Positions 40,965 to 51,403 of a DNA stretch of 64,000 nucleotides are shown piece after piece. How positions within the stretch are numbered: position 1 is the first letter of the stretch; every line of letters starts with the position of its first letter. The DNA comes from Lachnospiraceae bacterium 10-1 (GTDB lineage Bacteria > Bacillota > Clostridia > Lachnospirales > Lachnospiraceae). The DNA lies in the NCBI GenBank assembly GCA_000403495.2, contig KE159817.1:368048-432047 (forward strand). Reading direction: 5' to 3'. Below the pieces are notes generated by a model that did no database searches, was not told the origin of the DNA, and saw nothing but the letters and a program-made list of their open reading frames with translations. Both the position numbers and the translations under genes were made by a program.

Positions 40965-43196
40965 TTACATCATAGTATCATCACGTAAAGCCTCCGCCAG
41001 GCTGACCTTTAGTATCTTTTTCCCACCGAGGTAATATGCCAATGCCACAAATGCAAAGACAGCTGAAACAAACGCCAGAATCGGCGCTATCGGAGCCACT
41101 TTAATAAATTCCATGGGATCTAAGTAGCTTGCCCTTATCATGAATGCCACAGCCACTATTGTCAGCGCCGATGTGACAAGCAACGGACGTCCGGCAATCA
41201 TCAAAGCCTCTATGCAGAACATCTTCCGTATCCCTTCCGGTGTAAGCCCAACAGATATATACCGGGCAAATTCCCGTTTCCTTTGACGCAGGAAACCAAG
41301 GGTATGAGAAAACACATGGGCAATCCCAATTATTGCAAGCAGGACGCAAAACGCACCTAATATCAGTTCATACCCCTCTATCATTTTATCGTTGTCTTCT
41401 CTTTCCTGAATACGATTCTCACTCTCTATTTCATATTCCGATCCGATTATCTGCGTTATTTCATTTTCCAGCGCATTCAATATATCCACTTCTGTCCTGT
41501 CATTTGCCAACACCCGGACATAAGTATCCTGCTCCGCCCCGCCTATCTGCCCTCCGATTTCTTTCCACAAGGACAAAGGCATAAATTGTACCAGAGGGCA
41601 GTCGGATTTCCCGTATTCTTCCCGCAGGAGCGGATATTCCTTTGTACAGGCCAGCACCGGGATCTCTATCATGTTTTCGTCTCCTTTTTCAACAGCGTTA
41701 TTCAAAGTAACTGCTTCCATATCATCTTTTACATAAGGAATGTATTCCGGATAACGAAAATTACTGTTAACGCTGTCCCATAACCGATTTAAGACGATTG
41801 TCCCATCTATCCGGGAAGCTATTCCTATCTGTCCGCAGAATTCACCAAAACTCTCATCATCCAATATAAAGATGGAAGCCTCTATCTGAAACAAGCCCTT
41901 ACCATAAAATGCTGCATCTCCCAAAAACACTTCCAAACCACCCAACGCCAGCAGTTCCTTACTTTGTGCATCCTGCGGCAATATACATACTGCCTCTGCC
42001 TTTTGGTAAACAACACTGCTGTCCACTTTAGGCAGTCCCCGAAGTTCCTCTATCAGCCCAAAATCCTCTATATGGGTATCCTTCACAGTTGCCATGACAT
42101 CCCATGTATCCTGATATTTTTCAAAATAGGTATGGTTTGTGCTGATACCGGAAAGTGTCCAAAAGCACTGCATTATCATAAACCCCAGAAAGGCGAGCAT
42201 TAACGACAAAGATGTGGTACGCAGAGCCTTTTTCTGAGCCTTTAATGCATTTCCGGCCATTTCCCCCTCCATTCCGAACAGCGCAGACAAAAGGGGAGAA
42301 TGCTTTTTCTTTTTTAGCTGCAATTCATCCGTTCCACGGATTGATTCAAGCGGAGTCAGCCTGCTCAGCCTTCTCGCCGGAATCCATGCAGAAACAAGCA
42401 CTGTAAGAATAGATAAAAAAAGGACAAGGATCAGAATAGCAGGATGGCAGCTAAAGGATGCCTGCCTTCCTCCCACAAAATTCGCCGCGAAAGCGTTCAT
42501 TCCCCAAATCGTGCCAAAACTGAAAATAATTCCTAACAAAATCCCTGCCATAATCGGTACAATAGACAGAAAGAGTGCCTCCTGTAGCAGACATGTCCGG
42601 ATCTGCCCCGGCGTAGCCCCGATGCTTGAAAAAATCCCAAACTGATGAACCCTGCTGTTCATAGATGTAGCAAATGAATTATGGATTACCAGTATCAAAG
42701 AAAAACACACAATCATCACTATCGCCAGATACGCCGGCATCAGGAGTCTCGGCATATTGTCACCCGGAATACGGACAAAATACAAGGATAAAAGCTGATA
42801 ATTATAATCAACCGCATCTTCCGCCAGTCCCAGAATATTTACGAGGGCGGACATATCCTGATAGACTGTCCTTTTGTTATAAAAATACACATCTACCACA
42901 GTTCCCTGTTCCCCGGATAGTTCCTCATTGACTACCGCCTTTTCCACATTGGCAAAATTATTGATAACTGCCAGTTCGTCTCCGCTGACTTCCCCGGTAA
43001 TACGTCCATGCCAACTGCCATCCTCCAATTTTGTCCCTTCAATGCTGTCCAGCCAGAAATTATAAAACAGACAACAGAGAAAAGAGAGAAACAAAGCAGC
43101 AATGAAAGATGCTGCTATAATAGATATACCGGATGCCCGGTTATTTTTTATATAATCAATTGAATAATTTTTCCACATACTGCCAATCATTGTCAT
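40965..43196 (-). CDS. FtsX-domain ABC transporter permease
   Basis: The protein (about 743 residues from MTMIGSMWKNYS) has an N-terminal TM helix, an FtsX block of three helices (residues about 160-310, with ARRLSRLTPLESIRG) and a large central extracytoplasmic domain. A C-terminal FtsX block ends KKILKVSLAEALRDDTMM. This is the permease partner of the ATPase at 43201. Together with the two-component system upstream it resembles Bce/Vra/Sal-type modules for peptide antibiotic resistance. The ribosome site is weak, so the start is uncertain. Confidence 0.85.
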   Translation of the reverse strand: MTMIGSMWKNYSIDYIKNNRASGISIIAASFIAALFLSFLCCLFYNFWLDSIEGTKLEDGSWHGRITGEVSGDELAVINNFANVEKAVVNEELSGEQGTVVDVYFYNKRTVYQDMSALVNILGLAEDAVDYNYQLLSLYFVRIPGDNMPRLLMPAYLAIVMIVCFSLILVIHNSFATSMNSRVHQFGIFSSIGATPGQIRTCLLQEALFLSIVPIMAGILLGIIFSFGTIWGMNAFAANFVGGRQASFSCHPAILILVLFLSILTVLVSAWIPARRLSRLTPLESIRGTDELQLKKKKHSPLLSALFGMEGEMAGNALKAQKKALRTTSLSLMLAFLGFMIMQCFWTLSGISTNHTYFEKYQDTWDVMATVKDTHIEDFGLIEELRGLPKVDSSVVYQKAEAVCILPQDAQSKELLALGGLEVFLGDAAFYGKGLFQIEASIFILDDESFGEFCGQIGIASRIDGTIVLNRLWDSVNSNFRYPEYIPYVKDDMEAVTLNNAVEKGDENMIEIPVLACTKEYPLLREEYGKSDCPLVQFMPLSLWKEIGGQIGGAEQDTYVRVLANDRTEVDILNALENEITQIIGSEYEIESENRIQEREDNDKMIEGYELILGAFCVLLAIIGIAHVFSHTLGFLRQRKREFARYISVGLTPEGIRKMFCIEALMIAGRPLLVTSALTIVAVAFMIRASYLDPMEFIKVAPIAPILAFVSAVFAFVALAYYLGGKKILKVSLAEALRDDTMM

Positions 43197-43200
43197 GTTT

Positions 43201-43896
43201 TTATGACAACGATTTACCTCCCTTCTTCTCATCGCTGATAATCTGCCCATCTTCTATGGTTACAATGCGGTCTGCCTCCAGCGCAATCTTTTCGTCATGA
43301 GTGATCAGCAAAATGGTCTGCTTCAGATTACGGTTCGATAATTTCAGCATATCAATGATCTCTCTTGAATTTTTCTGATCCAGATTTCCGGTGGGTTCAT
43401 CTGCCAGGAGAAGAGCTGGACGGTATATCAAAGACCGGGCAATCGCAGCCCGCTGCTGCTGGCCTCCTGATAACTGGTTGGGGAGCGATTCCAGTTTATC
43501 AGCGATGCCCAAAGAGCTGACTACCTGTTCAAAATATTCCTGGTTCGGTTTTTTCTTATCCAATAACAGCGGCATAAGGATATTTTTCCGAATAGTAAGT
43601 GTCGGTATCAGATTATAAAACTGATAAACCAGCCCCACCTTCCTACGCCTGAAAATAGCTGCCCCGGTTTGATTCAGAGTAGAAATATCGGTTCCTTCAA
43701 TGATGACCTTTCCCTCAGTAGGCTTATCCACAGAACCAAGAATGTGCAGCAATGTGGATTTTCCAGATCCTGAAGCCCCTACAATTGCTACAAACTCCCC
43801 TTTTTCCACTGACAGATCTACTTTTTGCAGAGCCGCAACCCTGTTGTTTCCAGTGCCGTATACCTTTTTAATCCCTTCGCATCTTAAAATCTCCAT
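43201..43896 (-). CDS. ABC transporter ATPase (MacB/LolD/BceA type)
   Basis: Walker A is [11 protein letters not shown]-loop [13 protein letters not shown], signature [15 protein letters not shown], Walker [14 protein letters not shown] and the H-loop ITHDEKIA. Length (231 residues) and motifs fit the subfamily that drives FtsX-type permeases. The start at 43896 is behind AGGAGG. It overlaps no neighbour but ends just before the permease start. Confidence 0.93.
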   Translation of the reverse strand: MEILRCEGIKKVYGTGNNRVAALQKVDLSVEKGEFVAIVGASGSGKSTLLHILGSVDKPTEGKVIIEGTDISTLNQTGAAIFRRRKVGLVYQFYNLIPTLTIRKNILMPLLLDKKKPNQEYFEQVVSSLGIADKLESLPNQLSGGQQQRAAIARSLIYRPALLLADEPTGNLDQKNSREIIDMLKLSNRNLKQTILLITHDEKIALEADRIVTIEDGQIISDEKKGGKSLS

Positions 43897-43965
43897 GCCT
43901 TCATTTCCTCCTGTCATGAATTGTACATTGCTTATAATTTTATTATAGCAAAGTTAAGTGACAAC

Positions 43966-45150
43966 TCAGTGACTGTAAAAGCGGATTTCAAAACACGCCC
44001 CGGCATTTATAAGGTTCCGTGCTGTAATGGTTCCATTCTGCTCCTCTATGATCGCTTTGGAAAGTGCCAGGCCAATCCCTATGCCATCCCCTTTCATCTT
44101 CCGCCCCCGATAAAACCGTTCAAAAAGGTGTGGAATGTCCTCTTTTGCAAATCCGGCTCCTGTATCCCAAATCCTGATCTGTGTATAAAGCGGATTCTGT
44201 TCATAGGAACAGTGGACAGTTCCTCCCGGCGGCGTATGTTCCATGCAGTCTTTCAGAATATTCATGATTGCCTCCATTGTCCACTCCATGTCCGCACAAA
44301 TCAGCATTTCACCCGACTCCGGTATATCGACAAAGACATCTGCCCTTAAAAACATTTCCTGCAGATTGTCTGCCGCAAGCATGAGAATTGTGAAGACATC
44401 AACATCTTCCCTTTTCAGGGACAAAGTTCCCGCATCAATACGTGATAGCAGTAATAATGCATCTTCAAAATGTGTCATATGGGAAATCTGCCTACGTATC
44501 TGCTCCAAATAGATTGGAGATGGATTGTCCTGCATCATCTGCACAGACAGGGAAATAGAAGTAACGGGGGTTTTGATCTGATGGGCGATATTATAAAGAT
44601 TATCCGCAAAATTATTTTTAGCCTGAACTGCCGCATCCCTCGTCTGGTGCAATTCAGTCACTGTCTTATAGATTTCATCCTGCAATTTAGAAAAGTCGTC
44701 TTCGCCCGTTTGAAGAAGAGTGCCACAATATCCCATGTTTACCTTTTCCAGATATTCCGTCAGCATTTTTATGCGTACAATCTCTTTTTGCCGCCAGAAC
44801 AGACATGTAATAAAAAATAACAATACCCCTGCAAGAAAGCCCACAACAAGAAAAAATGTACTATGCATTCCGGATGGGTTCCAAAGGTCTGACGGTCTGT
44901 ATCCATATATTAAAATAATATTTTCTTCCGGCAAAACAGACGATCCATATTTATATTCTTTAACAGCCTCCAGCACTGTCTGCTCTGCCTCCGGCTGCTT
45001 TTCTATAATTTTCTGGCAGATCCCGCCTAATGCCTGTATATGAGCATGACTATAATAATCTGCCAAAAACATGGAAGTGGCTGAAACTGCAATCAGACTT
45101 ACAGAAAAGGCAAACCCTACCAAAACAATCAAACTTTTTTTTCCACTCAT
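43966..45150 (-). CDS. HisKA sensor histidine kinase
   Basis: Two TM helices (about residues 7-28 and 100-120) enclose an external domain of about 70 residues. The phosphoacceptor is in NIAHQIKTPVTSISLSVQMM, and the ATPase has DTGAGFAKEDIPHLFERFYR and GIGIGLALSKAIIEEQNGTI. It overlaps the OmpR-type regulator stop by ATGA. It probably senses a peptide antibiotic or wall stress and controls the ABC genes downstream. Confidence 0.92.
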   Translation of the reverse strand: MSGKKSLIVLVGFAFSVSLIAVSATSMFLADYYSHAHIQALGGICQKIIEKQPEAEQTVLEAVKEYKYGSSVLPEENIILIYGYRPSDLWNPSGMHSTFFLVVGFLAGVLLFFITCLFWRQKEIVRIKMLTEYLEKVNMGYCGTLLQTGEDDFSKLQDEIYKTVTELHQTRDAAVQAKNNFADNLYNIAHQIKTPVTSISLSVQMMQDNPSPIYLEQIRRQISHMTHFEDALLLLSRIDAGTLSLKREDVDVFTILMLAADNLQEMFLRADVFVDIPESGEMLICADMEWTMEAIMNILKDCMEHTPPGGTVHCSYEQNPLYTQIRIWDTGAGFAKEDIPHLFERFYRGRKMKGDGIGIGLALSKAIIEEQNGTITARNLINAGACFEIRFYSH

Positions 45151-45818
45151 TCCGGCTCCTCCATTCGGTAGCCTACGCTCCTGACCGTTTTCAGACAGAC
45201 CGGCTGATGCAGTTTTTCACGCAGGCGTTTCATGGTAACAGTAAGTGTATTGTCATTCACATAGTTCCCACAACTATCCCAGATTTCTTCCAATAACTTC
45301 CTCCGCGTGACGGTTTTTCCTTTGTTTTGCAGCAGATACAAAAGCAACTGATATTCTGACGGGCTTAAACCGATTTCCTCCGTACCGTTATAAACTGACA
45401 TTTTTTTCAAGTCAATGGATAGCGAACCACAGGATAAGTATTGTCTGGAGGCATCTCCTGTTCTTCGCAGCAAGGCCTTTATGTGCGAAAGTAACACCTC
45501 CAGTTCAAAAGGTTTTACTATATAGTCATCCGCACCATTCTCAAATCCAGAAACAATATCACAGGAATCACCGCGAACCGTAAGAAAAATCACAGGCAGC
45601 TCCTTCCATTTCAAACGAATCCACTGCACCAGCAGGTTCCCACTCCCATCCGGCATATTCCAGTCCACCAGAACAAGCGTTGGACACATACTGGCTAAGG
45701 CTTCTTTTGCACTGGCAACCGTAGAAAAAACCGAAACTTTACAGCCCTGCTGTCCAAGAAATTCTTTCACCGCACAGGATATGTCTACATCATCTTCCAC
45801 ATAATATATCTCAATCAT
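45147..45818 (-). CDS. OmpR-family response regulator
   Basis: The receiver has YYVEDDVDI, LVLVDWNMPDGSG and DDYIVKPFELEVL. The winged helix has YNGTEEIGLSPSEYQLLLYL, RRKLLEEIWDSCGNYVNDNT and VKMKRLREKLH-like residues (TVTMKRLREKLHQP). It is the first gene of the regulator, kinase, ATPase, permease operon. GGAAGCGGGG precedes ATG 45818. Confidence 0.92.
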   Translation of the reverse strand: MIEIYYVEDDVDISCAVKEFLGQQGCKVSVFSTVASAKEALASMCPTLVLVDWNMPDGSGNLLVQWIRLKWKELPVIFLTVRGDSCDIVSGFENGADDYIVKPFELEVLLSHIKALLRRTGDASRQYLSCGSLSIDLKKMSVYNGTEEIGLSPSEYQLLLYLLQNKGKTVTRRKLLEEIWDSCGNYVNDNTLTVTMKRLREKLHQPVCLKTVRSVGYRMEEPE

Positions 45819-46135
45819 TTTTTCCCCGCTTCCTTTCTAATATGTACACTAATTTTTACTATCTTTCCTATAGCAATCCCATTCCTATATTTCTTTCCGT
45901 CCCATCTGCTTTGCTAATTTTCATTGTCATAATTTTGTCTCTCTTTGATACAAATATTCGAACTCCCTCTTTGCACTTCCATAGATTTATGTTATATATC
46001 GCCACTCCCCTAAAAAAGATTTAGCAAACTCAACAATTCTCCACAAGGCGGCACACATATTTGATTTCACTATAAATCTCCTTATAGTTATTCTTGGAGA
46101 ACTGCAGATGCAGTATCACCAAGTAATCTATAGGG

Positions 46136-46282
46136 AGGTCTTTTTATGTTTAAGAAGACAAAAGCAGAAGAACAGCCCATGCAGACAGCAGGAGCCTTAC
46201 TTTCCACAGCTGACATCTATTCACCCCAGATCCTTGAAAAAGCATGCGGTAAAGCGCTCAGGCAATACCATATGCCTTATAA
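46136..46282 (+). pseudogene. IstA C-terminal fragment
   Basis: ATG 46146 reads KTKAEEQPMQTAGALLSTAD and LEKACGKALRQYHMPYN, closely matching the C-terminal part of the 11.5-kb IstA (KVKEQPMQTAGAILSIADIY). It stops abruptly at 46282, where DUF2800-like debris on the other strand begins. Confidence 0.7.
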
Positions 46283-46490
46283 TCTCCTCATCTGATAACA
46301 GTGACGGTGCCTTGAACTCCATCTGTACTAATCTTAAATATTCCTCCGGCCTCGGCTGATAGATGGTCATGCGGATAATTTCAATGTCGTAGAGGACATC
46401 AAATAATTCCAGCGCCTCTAATCCATACAACATCATCTGCGGGTTCCAATCCGCATCCGCCGGCACGCCTTTCCCGTATTTAAAGTCAGA
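46283..46490 (-). pseudogene. Phage DUF2800-like nuclease fragment
   Basis: The minus frame has ADADWNPQMMLYGLEALELF and IEIIRMTIYQPRPEEYLRLV, which I recognise as the core of phage-associated PD-(D/E)xK proteins (DUF2800). Only about 70 residues remain, directly fused to the IstA fragment. Confidence 0.5.
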
Positions 46491-46705
46491 GAAGTATTGT
46501 CAAGTGTGTTTGTAAACTTTTCTCGAAAACAAGCAACAATTCAGCCAAATTTCACAAATTATGCAAGGAAGATTTATCTACGCTACTCGTGCACCACCGA
46601 TGAAGTACTTTAGTGACATATTTCCATGTCAAAAACTTTCATATATGGTTTTGACATTGGGAAAAACTACCACATATAAAAAATAATCGCTGTATTCTGC
46701 TATTT

Positions 46706-47365
46706 TTACCTTACTTGTGTCAGCACTCCCATATCCATCTCATACACTCTGTCACAGAGCAGGTTGATGTCCTCCCGGTTATGACTGATGATAAGAATTA
46801 TCTTTCCCTCCCCCTTCAGTCCAAGCAGGAGCTTTCGTATCTCCTCCACGCCATGATTGTCCAGCCCATTCATGGGTTCGTCAAGGATAATAAGACTGGG
46901 ATTCTCCATGATAGCCTGTGCGATACCCAGCCGCTGGCGCATCCCCAATGAGTATTTCCCTACCCATTTCTTATCATCAGGATTAAGACCAACCATGGTG
47001 ATACACTCCCTGATGCGCTCCTTTCCGACCACATTTCGGATAGAGGCAAGATATCTCAAATTGCGAAATCCGGATTCCTTGGGTAAAAATCCCGGTGTCT
47101 CGATGATGAAGCCGGTATCCTCAATAAATTCCACATCGCGCCCGACCTGTTTTTCTCCTACCCATATCTCGCCCTCCGTGACAGGCATAAACCCACACAG
47201 ACACTTAATCAGCACCGTCTTTCCTGAACCGTTCCTGCCCACAATTCCATAAATCCCATGCTTAGATATCTCCAAATTGATATCCTTCAATATCATCTGA
47301 TCATCTATTGTCTTAAAGACATTTTTAAAAAGAATCCTTCTATCATTCATTTTTTCAGTCCCCAT
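46706..47365 (-). CDS. ABC transporter ATPase
   Basis: Walker A is GRNGSGKTVL, the signature YSLGMRQRLGIAQAI, Walker B LIILDEPMNGLD and the H-loop ISHNREDI. The type is that of lantibiotic-immunity or ABC-2 exporters. The stop of the adjoining permease is 4 bases upstream, so the genes are coupled. It is the last gene of a four-gene leftward operon with a lipoprotein and two permeases. Confidence 0.92.
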   Translation of the reverse strand: MGTEKMNDRRILFKNVFKTIDDQMILKDINLEISKHGIYGIVGRNGSGKTVLIKCLCGFMPVTEGEIWVGEKQVGRDVEFIEDTGFIIETPGFLPKESGFRNLRYLASIRNVVGKERIRECITMVGLNPDDKKWVGKYSLGMRQRLGIAQAIMENPSLIILDEPMNGLDNHGVEEIRKLLLGLKGEGKIILIISHNREDINLLCDRVYEMDMGVLTQVR

Positions 47366-47369
47366 TTCT

Positions 47370-48191
47370 TTACTTTTTTGTTCCCTGTCCCAAGCATATT
47401 ACAATAAAAAACGTGATTGTCACCGCAAAGAACACCACCGCATATTTCAAAGATACGCCATAGGATAAGTTGTTTCCTGACATCACCTTCAATTGTGCCA
47501 ACGTCACCGGTGAGAAAAGATATGCCTTGGGTGTCCATGAATTGTAGATCATCACATCCAAAAATACAAAGAGTGATGCTACCAATATTCCTGTCATCTT
47601 TTTTGTGATATAGTTGAACAAATAGACCACCAACCCCATCCATGAGACACACGCCCACTCAAGCAGGAAGCTGATTGCAGTCGCCTCCATCGGCGAAAAT
47701 ACACCGACAATATAAACAAACACCGTAAACGGGACATCATACTGATTCCCTGCGTTTGTCCTTGCCAATGTCCCCCAGATGATTCCCCAATCGCCACTAA
47801 TCTTGGTTCGTGAAAGCAGGCTAATAACACTCAATACCCATATAACCCCCACAAACAAAAACGAAGATGCCAGAATATACAGTACATTACCCAACTGCCA
47901 GGAAAGACTCCCGGAACGCTGAACGATATAGTAATGAGCCTTTCCCTCAAAGGGTGCTGTGCTAAACAGAAAGACTGCACTCACCATAAAAACCATCTGA
48001 CAAATGTAATCATTCATCAGATGTGGAAAAGCCCACGGACTCACTTTCTCACCAACCGCCTGTGCCAGATTAGCCACCGGCTCCAGATAGGAATAGATAA
48101 ACACAGCAAGAATCATGAACAGGATCAGCACCCTGACTTGCACCAATTCCTGCTTTAGCTGAAAACAAAAAACCCGAAGTCCCTTACTCAT
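47370..48191 (-). CDS. ABC-2-type permease, 273 residues
   Basis: About six TM helices are spread over the sequence (VLILFMILAVFIYSYL at the start, VVFFAVTITFFIVICLG at the end). No soluble domain is present. It overlaps the preceding permease by eight bases with AGGAGG inside. It forms the membrane part together with the 48184 protein. Confidence 0.82.
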   Translation of the reverse strand: MSKGLRVFCFQLKQELVQVRVLILFMILAVFIYSYLEPVANLAQAVGEKVSPWAFPHLMNDYICQMVFMVSAVFLFSTAPFEGKAHYYIVQRSGSLSWQLGNVLYILASSFLFVGVIWVLSVISLLSRTKISGDWGIIWGTLARTNAGNQYDVPFTVFVYIVGVFSPMEATAISFLLEWACVSWMGLVVYLFNYITKKMTGILVASLFVFLDVMIYNSWTPKAYLFSPVTLAQLKVMSGNNLSYGVSLKYAVVFFAVTITFFIVICLGQGTKK

Positions 48192-48993
48192 TCTCCACCC
48201 TCCTTTTCAGCTTCTGGTAAAACAGAATACCAAATCCCACAGTCAGTCCCAGCACCACCAACGCAGAACACAAAATGGTGAGCTGATCTGTACCAACAGA
48301 ACTTCTACCCTGTAGCCATAAATCCAACCGAAGACTGACAGGAATCTTCAAAGCCAAATAAGCCCGACCTGTCAAAAAGGATAGAATCAAAGGAGACGCC
48401 GCCGTCACATAGATATTAGGGAAATATGACGATACCAGCAAAGCTACCGTTGCCCATAACCCTCCGTTCAAAAACAAAAGGAAGATAACCGCTGTAAAAT
48501 AGCAGACAACATTACCTTGCAGCAAAAATTCATAATAAGGAAAGGCTTCTGTCTCCGGCAATCTAGCCCGATTGAACAACTGAACAAAAAAATTTGCCAA
48601 GAAGATAAAAGTAATCCCACCTGCCGATACCGAAAGAGCTCCCGATAGGAATGTCGTAAGCACCTTGGACATGCAGTATTTCTTCTTTCCTGCTTTCATA
48701 AGCAGCACCCTCAGCATATTCGTATTGTATTCCTCGCAAAAACTTACTGCATAGGGAAGCGTCGCCAGCATCGGAACCACATAGATACCATAAAAGCCTC
48801 CAAATATAAAAGAATTACACCAATAATAATATACATCCATAGTCTCAGGAGATGTCCACATAAATGGTATCTGGTTCCAAGTATCCAGACAGATGCACAA
48901 CACCACGCCGACCGGTACAAGGAGAAATCTCACCGTCAGACTCCTCTTAAATTCAGCACCAAACAGACGGGGCAATGCCCTTTTATTCTCCAT
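48184..48993 (-). CDS. ABC-2-type permease, 269 residues
   Basis: Six TM helices are visible, including FLLVPVGVVLCICLDTW and VVLGLTVGFGILFYQKLKRR. The N-terminal FGAEFKRSLTVRFLL and the segment CEEYNTNMLRVLLMKAGKKK are typical of bacitracin- or lantibiotic-type ABC-2 permeases. It overlaps the lipoprotein gene by 11 bases. Confidence 0.82.
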   Translation of the reverse strand: MENKRALPRLFGAEFKRSLTVRFLLVPVGVVLCICLDTWNQIPFMWTSPETMDVYYYWCNSFIFGGFYGIYVVPMLATLPYAVSFCEEYNTNMLRVLLMKAGKKKYCMSKVLTTFLSGALSVSAGGITFIFLANFFVQLFNRARLPETEAFPYYEFLLQGNVVCYFTAVIFLLFLNGGLWATVALLVSSYFPNIYVTAASPLILSFLTGRAYLALKIPVSLRLDLWLQGRSSVGTDQLTILCSALVVLGLTVGFGILFYQKLKRRVENE

Positions 48994-50146
48994 AGGATAG
49001 ATTACCTTCCGTTATCGCATTGATCCGCTCCGCACTACTGTTTCCCGAAGGCGAATCTATCTGCACACACCAATAAGGCACCAGCTTATACTGTTCCTTT
49101 TCTTCCCAGTCCGGTACAACGACATATTCCAGCCATATCCGGGAGATTGTAATCTGCGAGCTCAATATTGCATTCACATAAATTTCCTTTACCGCTTCCA
49201 GTGCTGCCTCCGCTGAGATAATCGTCTGCGCCTCTGCTTCCGGACTGGCGTCAAAAATTCCACCCCTACTGACTATATAGCGAATCCCATCCTTATCAAG
49301 CAACATAGTGATTCGGGTTTCAGCCGTCCAAAAGGTTTCCACTGCCATGGATATGCCCGGCTCATTGATGCCGCTATAAATTGGCAGACCATCCTTCGTA
49401 AGTTCATACTCCATATAGTATATCTCATCTGCGTCCGACCAGTCATCGACCGTAGTTTCTTTCCCTCTCTGTGCATCTTCTTGGTATTTCTGAGTCTGCC
49501 TATACTCCTCCTCCAACTCTGTTAGTATTTCCCGGTTCAGAGCATAAGCAGCAAGAACCTCCGAATCCTGTCCGGTCAGTTCCTTAATCCTTTCCTTTCC
49601 CATCTGAATGGCATTCTCTGCGTTTAGGAAGGACAAATCCGGTATTTCTTCCTTCTGGAAAGAACAACTGCCAGCATTATAATATGCGGATTCCACCAAA
49701 TATACGATGTAGTCGTCCCTTTCCTCGTCCTTAGCATATGTAAAATTTCCATAGGGATCCGTACTAAAGTATCCGCCCTCTTCCGTTTCTGCAGAATATG
49801 CCCCCACCCATTCCGGGTGAACCGCTACGGCTGCTTCCGACACTCCGAAAAAAGCATCTAAATCTTCTCTCGGAAACGCTTGCTTTGTCAACGCATACAC
49901 GCTATATACCTGCTCTTTCGGCAAAACTACATCCGCATCAATTACCAACATATCAGACAGCTTCTCGCTGATATGGTTTGTCCCGGATTCTGCCACTCCT
50001 ACACTCCCCTGCATCGCCTCTGTGCTGCTTCCCGTCGGTGTACTCTCCAAGGGTTCTGCTGCCGTACCGGAACAGCCAGTCAACAGCATACCGGCAGACA
50101 TAAACACAGACAACGCAAACATCTTTTTTGAAACGCTCTTTTTCAT
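48983..50146 (-). CDS. Lipoprotein of the ABC operon (DUF6034-like)
   Basis: The signal MFALSVFMSAGMLLTGCSGT has a clear lipobox. The mature part has alternating acidic alpha/beta regions, with YYMEYELTKDGLPIYSGINE and a C-terminal KLVPYWCVQIDSPSGNSSAE. It resembles DUF6034 lipoproteins, from memory only. The start at 50146 follows AAGGAGATATT. It heads the operon and may bind the exported or sensed ligand. Confidence 0.78.
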   Translation of the reverse strand: MKKSVSKKMFALSVFMSAGMLLTGCSGTAAEPLESTPTGSSTEAMQGSVGVAESGTNHISEKLSDMLVIDADVVLPKEQVYSVYALTKQAFPREDLDAFFGVSEAAVAVHPEWVGAYSAETEEGGYFSTDPYGNFTYAKDEERDDYIVYLVESAYYNAGSCSFQKEEIPDLSFLNAENAIQMGKERIKELTGQDSEVLAAYALNREILTELEEEYRQTQKYQEDAQRGKETTVDDWSDADEIYYMEYELTKDGLPIYSGINEPGISMAVETFWTAETRITMLLDKDGIRYIVSRGGIFDASPEAEAQTIISAEAALEAVKEIYVNAILSSQITISRIWLEYVVVPDWEEKEQYKLVPYWCVQIDSPSGNSSAERINAITEGNLSYGE

Positions 50147-50164
50147 AATATCTCCTTTTTCCAT

Positions 50165-50619
50165 CAGATTGGTAGTATCAAGATCAATAACCCCAAATCA
50201 CCTCATCCCCTGTAAAAATCAAGGTTTCAGCTTCTCGGTGCCTTTCAATGACAATTTCCATTATCCCTATATTTGCCATAATTTCAACCTTTCTTGCATG
50301 AAACGACATTTTTTGCCCTTTTTTTGGTCATTTTACAAATATTCGTTTCATTTTTTTGAAAATGCAAGGCAACTGTAAGCCTGCGGATAACACGATACCA
50401 ATTGAAATGCAGATTATCAGCCAATCTGCTATTATATTTGCGCATTTTTCAATAATTTCCTTCTCCTGTATCTTGCTAATTCTTTTGGCGCTTTGGGTTG
50501 ATATGCAATAGCACATGATGCAGAATTCGCATCAGCACGCAGAAATGTGTTCAAAACTGATACCATTTCCTTTGTTTCAGCCCAAAATCCACCAAAAAAT
50601 GTCTTTTCATGCAGTTTCT
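50165..50619. other. Divergent intergenic region
   Basis: The gap separates the leftward lipoprotein operon from the rightward regulator gene. Apart from promoter elements it contains no ORF that looks real. Confidence 0.5.
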
Positions 50620-50648
50620 TTGTATTTTCCTGATCTTTATTGTATAAT
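50620..50648 (+). promoter_or_regulatory. Promoter of the LytTR/kinase pair
   Basis: TTGTAT (50620) and TATAAT (50643) are 17 bases apart, 46 bases before the start codon of the regulator. Confidence 0.75.
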
Positions 50649-50693
50649 GCAGAGGATAATTATGTAGTAAATTACATGAAAAGAGGTATAAAA

Positions 50694-51398
50694 ATGCGAA
50701 TACTCATCTGTGACGATGATGCGCTGATAATTGAACAGCTTCAAAAATATATCAGAAACTTTTTTAAAAACATAAGCGTAAAATGCCCCGAACTGGTCTG
50801 CTTTTCTGACGGAGAATCCCTGCTGGCAGATAAAGGTGACAAAGACATTCTATTTCTTGATATAGAAATGCCCGGAATGAATGGTATCTATGTGGGAAAG
50901 GAATTAAAAAAGAAGAATGATAAGATTATTATTTTTATTGTGACCTCTTATTCTGAATATCTTGATGATGCAATGCGGTTCCATGTATTCCGATATCTTT
51001 CAAAACCTTTGGCTAAACAACGGTTTTTCCGTAATATGAAAGATGCGATTGACCTGTATAACACTATGACAGTAAAAATCCCGGTTGAAACAAAGCAAGG
51101 TGTACATACATTGCCTGCATCTTCCGTCATAGCAGTGGAAGCACAGAGCAGAAAAGTAACGGTACATACCACTCTGTGTGATTTTGAATCCATTCACAAT
51201 ATACAGTACTGGCTGGAACTTCTCCCTAAAAACCGTTTCTTCCAGACACACCGCAATTTCATTATCAATCTTGAACATGTCACGGATTTTGACCGTAATC
51301 TTGTCCATATGTCAGATAATCAGTCTGCTTATCTGACAAAAAGAAAATACAGTGCATTTAAGGAAGCCTATCTCCTTTATTTGGAAAGTACGAGGTAA
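50694..51398 (+). CDS. LytTR response regulator
   Basis: The receiver domain has LICDDDALI, KDILFLDIEMPGMNGIYVGK and FRYLSKPLAKQRF. The LytTR domain has VIAVEAQSRKVTVHTTLCDF and FFQTHRNFIINLEHVTDFDR. The start is ATG 50694 after AGAGG; upstream in-frame codons lack a ribosome site. It is divergent from the lipoprotein/ABC operon and probably regulates it. Confidence 0.92.
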   Translation: MRILICDDDALIIEQLQKYIRNFFKNISVKCPELVCFSDGESLLADKGDKDILFLDIEMPGMNGIYVGKELKKKNDKIIIFIVTSYSEYLDDAMRFHVFRYLSKPLAKQRFFRNMKDAIDLYNTMTVKIPVETKQGVHTLPASSVIAVEAQSRKVTVHTTLCDFESIHNIQYWLELLPKNRFFQTHRNFIINLEHVTDFDRNLVHMSDNQSAYLTKRKYSAFKEAYLLYLESTR

Positions 51399-51403
51399 AG
51401 CAA

